64,000 bases of DNA from JAAYDK01 sp964543935 (lineage in GTDB: Bacteria; Spirochaetota; Spirochaetia; Sphaerochaetales; Sphaerochaetaceae). Positions 59,459 to 64,000 of the stretch are shown in pieces. A program made the position numbers and the translations under genes. Within the stretch, counting starts at the first letter, position 1; each line of letters starts with the position of its first letter. The stretch lies in contig CAZJAK010000003.1 of assembly GCA_964543935.1 (NCBI GenBank), positions 12,723-76,722 of the forward strand, given 5' to 3'. Below the pieces are notes generated by a model. It was not told where the DNA came from, searched no databases, and saw nothing but the letters and a program-made list of their open reading frames with translations.

Positions 59459-60646
59459 TCATACGGCCAGGTTCTTTCCAGTTGCGATGTCAAAGAGGTA
59501 CATCGACTGGGGCGGGAAAGAAAAATGAATCGTACTGTCGGTCTCGTAGTCCATTTTCAAGTGATGGTGTTCATCCTTCGCCTGGGTCACCAAGATCACG
59601 TCTTTGCCGTGGTATTCAAGGTGGAGGTGCACATGCGTTCCCATCATCTCGACCACACCCACATGAGCGGTCGGAAAGTCTTTGGATTCTGTCAGTGAAA
59701 GTGAATCTGGCCGCAGTCCAAGCATGATGGCTCCCGTTTGCACCCCGTTTGCTCTCATGGTGGCATTGTCGTCATCCCCCACGGGAACCTTGAACCCGTC
59801 AAGGTCCACGACATACTGTCCACGTTCTTCGGTGAGGATAGCTTGGAAGAAATTCATCTGCGGTGTTCCGATGAAGCCAGCCACGAACTGGTTGGACGGT
59901 TTATCAAAGACTTCTTGCGGTGTACCGATCTGTTGGACAAAGCCATCTTTCATCACCACGATCCGGTCCCCGAGCGTCATCGCCTCGGTCTGGTCATGGG
60001 TGACATAGATGAATGTCGTGTTGATTTTCTTACGCAACCGGATCAGTTCCGCCCTCATCTGGTTGCGCAACTTGGCATCGAGGTTCGACAGCGGCTCATC
60101 CATCAGCATGCTTTTCGGATTACGGACGATGGCGCGTCCGATCGCCACCCGCTGCCGTTGACCGCCCGAAAGGCTTTTGGGTTTTCGATCGAGATATTCG
60201 GTGATCCCCAAGATATCGGCCGCTTCTTTGACTTTTTTATCGATCTCCTCCTTGGAGGAGGTGCGCTTTTTGAGGGCGAACGCCATGTTGTCATACACCG
60301 TCATATGGGGATAGAGAGCATAATTCTGGAAAACCATGGCGATGTCCCGGTCCTTCGGGTCAAGCTCATTGACGAGTTTTCCATCGATATAGAGTTCTCC
60401 TTCGGTTATCTCTTCAAGACCGGCGATCATCCGCAACGTTGTCGATTTGCCGCATCCGGAGGGACCTACCAACACTACGAACTCCTTGTCCTTGATCTCG
60501 ATGGTGAAATTTTGCACGGCGACCACACCGCGTTCGGTTTTCTCCAAATTTGCGTTGGGCTCATCCGTCGGGGTATGGTGCTTCTTGCGTTCACCAGCCA
60601 CTGGTGGATAAATTTTCTTGATGTTTCTCAATGTTACACTAGCCAT
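59459..60646 (-). CDS. Carbohydrate ABC transporter ATPase (MsmK/UgpC type)
   Basis: A 395-residue ATPase of the MalK family with a C-terminal TOBE/OB region (about 240-395). Walker A GPSGCGKS, Q-loop QNYALYPHM, signature LSGGQ, Walker B MLMDEPLSNLD and H-loop THDQTEAM are canonical. After IKKIYPP there is an insertion of about 25 hydrophilic residues (GERKKHHTPTDEPNANLEK region) absent from typical MsmK. It is the first gene of the operon, with GAGG before ATG 60646; the ATPase usually comes last in such operons. Confidence 0.95.
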   Translation of the reverse strand: MASVTLRNIKKIYPPVAGERKKHHTPTDEPNANLEKTERGVVAVQNFTIEIKDKEFVVLVGPSGCGKSTTLRMIAGLEEITEGELYIDGKLVNELDPKDRDIAMVFQNYALYPHMTVYDNMAFALKKRTSSKEEIDKKVKEAADILGITEYLDRKPKSLSGGQRQRVAIGRAIVRNPKSMLMDEPLSNLDAKLRNQMRAELIRLRKKINTTFIYVTHDQTEAMTLGDRIVVMKDGFVQQIGTPQEVFDKPSNQFVAGFIGTPQMNFFQAILTEERGQYVVDLDGFKVPVGDDDNATMRANGVQTGAIMLGLRPDSLSLTESKDFPTAHVGVVEMMGTHVHLHLEYHGKDVILVTQAKDEHHHLKMDYETDSTIHFSFPPQSMYLFDIATGKNLAV

Positions 60647-60661
60647 GCAATCCTCAAAAAT

Positions 60662-60730
60662 GGCGTCGTTTAACGCCTGTGCAGTGATAAAATGAACGTA
60701 TGTGATTATACTGCCACCCTAAAAACGATT
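60662..60730 (-). promoter_or_regulatory. Promoter region of the carbohydrate ABC operon
   Basis: TATAAT (minus strand, 60705-60710) is a perfect -10; the nearest -35-like element is TTGACT, 20 bases upstream. Downstream of the likely start lies the dyad GGCGT (60662-60666) and ACGCC (60673-60677) around CGTTTAACG, a possible operator for a LacI- or ROK-type sugar regulator. The rest of the gap up to 60885 holds no gene. Confidence 0.45.
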
Positions 60731-60885
60731 AGTCAACAAGTAGTTTGAATCATTTGGTGGCCACATTTAAGTGATAATTACAAAGTTGTTATTTGTTCAA
60801 TTCTGTTGATTCGATTTTGACGGGACCCCCCGTCTGTGCAGTCGGGAGAAATCCTTGGATGCATGAGGGCGCATTGCATGACAAG

Positions 60886-60909
60886 ACCGGCTCGGAAATC
60901 CGAGCCGGT
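60886..60909 (-). terminator. Hairpin after the DUF2202 gene
   Basis: ACCGGCTCGG (60886-60895) and CCGAGCCGGT (60900-60909) form a perfect ten-base stem with a four-base loop, 28 bases after the DUF2202 stop. No U-run follows on the minus strand, so termination strength is uncertain. Confidence 0.55.
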
Positions 60910-60937
60910 TCATCGTGCGGTCCTAGTGTTGTGTGTT

Positions 60938-61546
60938 TCAGCGCGTCTTCAGGATTGCTGTATAGCGTTCTTGAGAGATGTGTTGAGGTTCGTAGCTCTG
61001 GCGGTAAGCGGACAACTGTGAGGTGAACGCCCTCAAGTGTTGTTCGGAGCCCCGCACCAGATTGGTGTATACCAAGACTGTGTCCTTGTCGTCGGTTTGG
61101 GCCAGAAGCTTATCAAGGTCGGCAATGTCGAGATCCTCGACCAAAGCCCCCACCCGAAGCGCCTCCACAACCGATGCTTTGCCCCGCTCCACCAGGTCGG
61201 CATACAGTTTGGCTAATTCTGGGTTGCTGAATTCACCGGGCTTCAGAGTGGCGACAGGATCGGCAATACCCTTGGACTGCAGCAAAACAGCCACCAAATC
61301 CATGTGGCGTTGCTCGGCTTTGGCGATATTGGCGAAGGTCCTGATACCCCAGGTTTGGTATAATGCGAGATACACATCCCGGGCCAGTTTCTCCTCCTCG
61401 CGCATCCACAACATTCCCTCTTCAGCAGAATCTGATTTAGGGTCCCAGTTCGCTTGGAACTCGGCATACGATTGGGCGGAAAGCAGTGTGGTGGCCACCA
61501 AGGCCACCATCACAGCCGCCACCAGATACTTGGCTGGCTTGTTCAT
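60938..61546 (-). CDS. Exported DUF2202 ferritin-like protein
   Basis: A 202-residue protein with a signal peptide (YLVAAVMVALVATTLLSAQ) and a four-helix DUF2202 domain. Putative metal ligands are in REEEKLARDVY (E50-E52), EQRHMDLV (E78, H81), VEDLDI (E137) and GSEQHLRAF (E168, H170). A diiron or other metal site in the envelope is inferred from this pattern; activity is unknown. GAGG lies about ten bases before ATG 61546. It follows the Met-rich protein gene by three bases, so the two are coexpressed. Confidence 0.82.
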   Translation of the reverse strand: MNKPAKYLVAAVMVALVATTLLSAQSYAEFQANWDPKSDSAEEGMLWMREEEKLARDVYLALYQTWGIRTFANIAKAEQRHMDLVAVLLQSKGIADPVATLKPGEFSNPELAKLYADLVERGKASVVEALRVGALVEDLDIADLDKLLAQTDDKDTVLVYTNLVRGSEQHLRAFTSQLSAYRQSYEPQHISQERYTAILKTR

Positions 61547-61549
61547 GAC

Positions 61550-62026
61550 TTACCGTCCTCGGCCGGGCCGGAATGAGCGCGAAGCGCCACCACGACCGCC
61601 CATGCTCTGGGTGTTGGACATCTGGTGGTACCCCTGCTTGCCCATCCTACCGCTGCGGGCAGCCATAGCTGCTTGCCTTTGCGCGGCAAACGGAGCACCC
61701 TCGATCCCTAACGGACACTCTTCGCTCACAGTGCGCTGTTGCATCATTTGGGCCATCCTGCCTTGGAATCCAGCCGGAACGGTGCTATCATCGCCGGAGG
61801 CAAGCTCCTGCATGCGCGCATAGCCATAACCTGGTCCGAAAGCGACGGGAAGCTCTGCATCGGTCTGGGTGGTCTCAGAACCCTCTTGCACTGTCGCGGC
61901 CTGCTGCATCATGGCGAAGCCATAACCCGCACCCGCTTGGTTGCCATACCCGCGTGCAGCAGACAGGGAAACCGCCACCATCAAGAACACCAGTACCATC
62001 ACGATACCGAAAGACCGTTTGTTCAT
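61550..62026 (-). CDS. Small secreted Met-, Gln- and Gly-rich protein
   Basis: A 158-residue protein: signal peptide (FGIVMVLVFLMVAVSLSA), then a mature part with ten Met in about 135 residues, often next to Arg or Gln (YGFAMMQQ, YGYARMQE, GRMAQMMQQ), and an Arg/Gly-rich C terminus (GGRGGASRSFRPGRGR). The GYGxAxMQ segment occurs twice. Methionine clusters in exported proteins can bind copper or silver, or act as oxidant sinks; here this is inference. AAGGAG precedes ATG 62026. The DUF2202 partner follows after three bases. Confidence 0.6.
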   Translation of the reverse strand: MNKRSFGIVMVLVFLMVAVSLSAARGYGNQAGAGYGFAMMQQAATVQEGSETTQTDAELPVAFGPGYGYARMQELASGDDSTVPAGFQGRMAQMMQQRTVSEECPLGIEGAPFAAQRQAAMAARSGRMGKQGYHQMSNTQSMGGRGGASRSFRPGRGR

Positions 62027-62160
62027 CGTTGTCTCCTTCGAGGTCCATCCGAACCTCTTGTTGTTGTTTCTGAGCCAAGGATACGGGTCAACGATGTCCA
62101 ACTGGAAAACCGTTGGTAAAGATTGCGTGAATTGATGAGGAAATTTGCGATGGATGCTTG

Positions 62161-62694
62161 TTACTTCCTAGGGAGGTAGCCGCCTTGGACTTTCGAGTCG
62201 GTCGTCACAATGACCGCACTCTTGGAAAGCTCCCTGACCAGGTCAACCGCCATGGGGATGCGCTTGCGTTTGGAATGGAGGATCAGCACGTCACGGATAC
62301 CGTCCTTGCCGGTTCCTTTAAGGACGGTGACTGCGAAATTGTGCTCGCGCAAGGTCCTCACCAACATGTCGCTTTCTTCGCCGGCCGACACGATCACTTG
62401 GATCGAGCCAAGCCCGAAGGCAAGTTTACCCTCGAGCCACGACCCCAGGTAATTGCCGACAGAGAACGCCAAGGCAAAAACAACGACCCGCAACGGATCC
62501 TCGTCGAAGCCTTGCAATACCGTGCCGGTGATGAACAACCACAGCAAGATGTCGAAAAAGGCGATGACGGCGCCGACGGCCCGTTCACCTCGGTTGATCA
62601 TGACCATCCGCATTGTTGAAATGGTCACTTCAAGGATTTTTCCAAAGAATATGACGAAATAGATCAGTACGCCGGAATTTTCCAGAAAACCCAT
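62161..62694 (-). CDS. DUF2179/DUF5698 membrane protein
   Basis: A 177-residue protein with three N-terminal helices (about 8-90: YFVIFFGKILEVTISTMRMV and GAVIAFFDILLWLFITG) and a C-terminal alpha/beta DUF2179 domain (IQVIVSAGEESDMLVRTL and GKDGIRDVLILHSKRKRI). The N-terminal part is the DUF5698 helix set of the YebE-like family of unknown function. GGGGGG lies five bases before ATG 62694, and TACAAT at 62720-62725 (minus strand) is a likely -10. It is transcribed alone. Confidence 0.85.
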   Translation of the reverse strand: MGFLENSGVLIYFVIFFGKILEVTISTMRMVMINRGERAVGAVIAFFDILLWLFITGTVLQGFDEDPLRVVVFALAFSVGNYLGSWLEGKLAFGLGSIQVIVSAGEESDMLVRTLREHNFAVTVLKGTGKDGIRDVLILHSKRKRIPMAVDLVRELSKSAVIVTTDSKVQGGYLPRK

Positions 62695-62826
62695 TGAATC
62701 CCCCCAAGACACCAATCCGATTGTAGCATGTCGTGTCCGTTACGATAACCTCTTTGCCCAGAGGAAGCAACGGGCACGTTGTGTTTGTACCTGAAATGGG
62801 GACCGACAGTCAATCGAACGGAGGGC

Positions 62827-63960
62827 TTAGGAAAGCTTATCGGATCCGATTGCCGTCGATCCCAACCGTTTGTCAACCGCTTCACGCGCCATCACATAAG
62901 CCACGGCACACATCGGAACTCCCGCAATGATGCCCAACGGTCCGAACAGCCCCCCACCGAGCACTACCGCTGCCAAAACCCAAAAGGCGGGCAATCCGAC
63001 CGATTTACCAACCACGCGCGGATAGATAAGGTTCCCTTCGATTTGCTGGAGGGCCAAGAACAACACGATGAACCAGACCGAACGGAGCGGATCCGAGACT
63101 GCGATCAGCAGGGCACCGACGACGCACGCCACGAACGCACCCACCACCGGCACCAACGCACACACGGCAATGAGCGACGAGATCGCCACTGCATGCGGGA
63201 ACCTGAAGACTAGCAACGAGATCAGGAACATGGTCGCCAAGATCAAAGCCTCGGCACATTGGCTGGCCATGAAACTGGCGAAGGTTTTATCGATTAGGCC
63301 TCCGATGCGGAACAAGCGGTCAGCACGGGCTTCGCTCAGGTAGGCATAGGCGAACCGGCGCGCTTGCTTGCGTAGGTTTTCCTTGCGATACAGCATGTAG
63401 ATGGAAAACACCAGACCCAACACGAAGTTGGCCAGTCCCGTCATCACGGAGGATGTCGCGCTGAAGGTGGCATTCACCAACGAGTCCTCGCCCTTGCCGA
63501 TGTTATCCAACACCAGCGTCTGCAATGAGGTCCAATCGAATGAAAACTCGTCCACCCAGACAGCGAGGTCGGGGAATTTTACCACCACCCCATCGGCCCA
63601 TGTGCGTAAGCGTTGCAGGAATGCAGGCACTTGATCGGCTAAATTATGCAGAGTCTCGACCACATCGGGAATCACCACCAACATGACGATTCCCAAGATG
63701 ACCAGCACTAGGAAAAAGGTTGTCAGCATGGCGAAGAGCCGGCGTACCGATGCCCTGCCTTTTCTGAATACCATGCGTTCCAGAGCCCGTACCGGGACGT
63801 TGAGGACGAATGCAAGCGAGGATCCGATCACGAAGGGTGTCAACAAACCAAAAATGACGCGGGCCGCCTGGCGGGCTGATTCAGGATTGAAAAGAATCCA
63901 CACCAACAGTATTGACGCAACCACAAGGATAGCCAATCGCCAAAATTTCAGATCGCGCAT
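62827..63960 (-). CDS. AI-2E family permease
   Basis: A 377-residue membrane protein of the AI-2E/YdiK/PerM family with about eight helices. Landmarks: an N-terminal pair of helices, a cytoplasmic segment (DVVETLHNLADQVPAFLQRLRTWADG), SQCAEALILATMFLISLL, and LVPVVGAFVACVVGALLIA followed by LQQIEGNLIYPRVVGKSVGLPAFWVL, the family's strongest signature. Members transport varied small compounds or ions; autoinducer-2 export is only one proposal. GGAG lies seven bases before ATG 63960. It is the last gene; the remaining 40 bases hold its promoter (TATGAT). Confidence 0.9.
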   Translation of the reverse strand: MRDLKFWRLAILVVASILLVWILFNPESARQAARVIFGLLTPFVIGSSLAFVLNVPVRALERMVFRKGRASVRRLFAMLTTFFLVLVILGIVMLVVIPDVVETLHNLADQVPAFLQRLRTWADGVVVKFPDLAVWVDEFSFDWTSLQTLVLDNIGKGEDSLVNATFSATSSVMTGLANFVLGLVFSIYMLYRKENLRKQARRFAYAYLSEARADRLFRIGGLIDKTFASFMASQCAEALILATMFLISLLVFRFPHAVAISSLIAVCALVPVVGAFVACVVGALLIAVSDPLRSVWFIVLFLALQQIEGNLIYPRVVGKSVGLPAFWVLAAVVLGGGLFGPLGIIAGVPMCAVAYVMAREAVDKRLGSTAIGSDKLS

Positions 63961-64000
63961 AGATCAACTCCATTTCGCCCATCATAGCACACAATGGTCC

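Noticed and set aside
55345..60646. ABC operon as an iron or peptide transporter
   Set aside because: Family 1 binding protein, MalF/MalG-type permeases and an MsmK-type ATPase with TOBE region all point to carbohydrate.
59738..60673. 311-residue plus-strand ORF inside the MsmK-type ATPase gene
   Set aside because: Antisense shadow; the minus-strand frame has every ABC ATPase motif.
60819..60834. GACGGG/CCCGTC hairpin
   Set aside because: Six-base stem with no U-run on either strand and no gene immediately before it; too weak to call a terminator.
1..64000. CRISPR array, tRNA or rRNA genes
   Set aside because: No regularly spaced direct repeats, no cloverleaf ending in CCA and no rRNA-like conserved segments were seen on either strand. 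Absence by eye is not proof for tRNA.

Overview
This 64-kb window looks like chromosomal core and envelope DNA from a Gram-negative, high-GC spirochaete, probably close to Sphaerochaeta. The evidence is indirect: many secreted or lipidated envelope proteins with spirochaete-like lipoboxes, an LPP20-type lipoprotein, several small beta-barrel-like proteins, an EF-P with its lysylation enzymes, and a carbohydrate ABC operon. Species cannot be assigned. I saw no rRNA, tRNA, CRISPR array, insertion sequence or prophage.

Layout. Positions 1-7000 hold the 3' end of endonuclease IV, a glycerophosphodiester phosphodiesterase, and a minus-strand group of envelope proteins that includes pepT. From 7053 to 12080 are a DUF2156 protein, a large lipoprotein and a two-component system. 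From 12277 to 14410 is a YtrA-type GntR/ABC operon ending in a 49-residue membrane peptide. A DUF1576 membrane protein with a small partner follows (14533-16172). Next come a heterodimeric ABC exporter and an apparently truncated MarR-like ORF (16179-19949).

From 37261 down to 20143 twelve minus-strand genes run with no gap above 36 bases: mnmE, mnmG, rsmG, uppP, ftsK, a class IV aminotransferase, a DEAD-box helicase, an ABC exporter, plsC, an ECF transporter (A, T, S) and guaA. They cover tRNA wobble modification, rRNA methylation, wall-lipid recycling, chromosome segregation, phospholipid synthesis and GMP synthesis. Plus-strand epmA and efp, with minus-strand epmB nearby, form an EF-P beta-lysylation island (37360-41085).

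From 41211 to 50542 are an MFS transporter, a Pro/Val-rich anchored protein with a triplicated motif, coaE, polA, a PhnP-like hydrolase and three small outer-membrane-like proteins. From 50782 to 55164 are nadE, a candidate small RNA, an FNR-like regulator and a PadR/HAAS pair. From 55345 to 60646 is a carbohydrate ABC operon whose ATPase gene comes first and whose last gene is a TIM-barrel isomerase-like protein. The window ends with a Met-rich secreted protein, a DUF2202 ferritin-like protein, a DUF2179 protein and an AI-2E family permease.

The most interesting signals are regulatory. Two divergent gene pairs (6945/7053 and 37261/37360) have four promoters that put the predicted transcription start on the start codon, and those genes lack Shine-Dalgarno sequences, which suggests leaderless mRNAs. 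A plus-strand terminator with an upstream promoter but no gene lies at 52822-52959. I found no clearly novel defence or mobile system.
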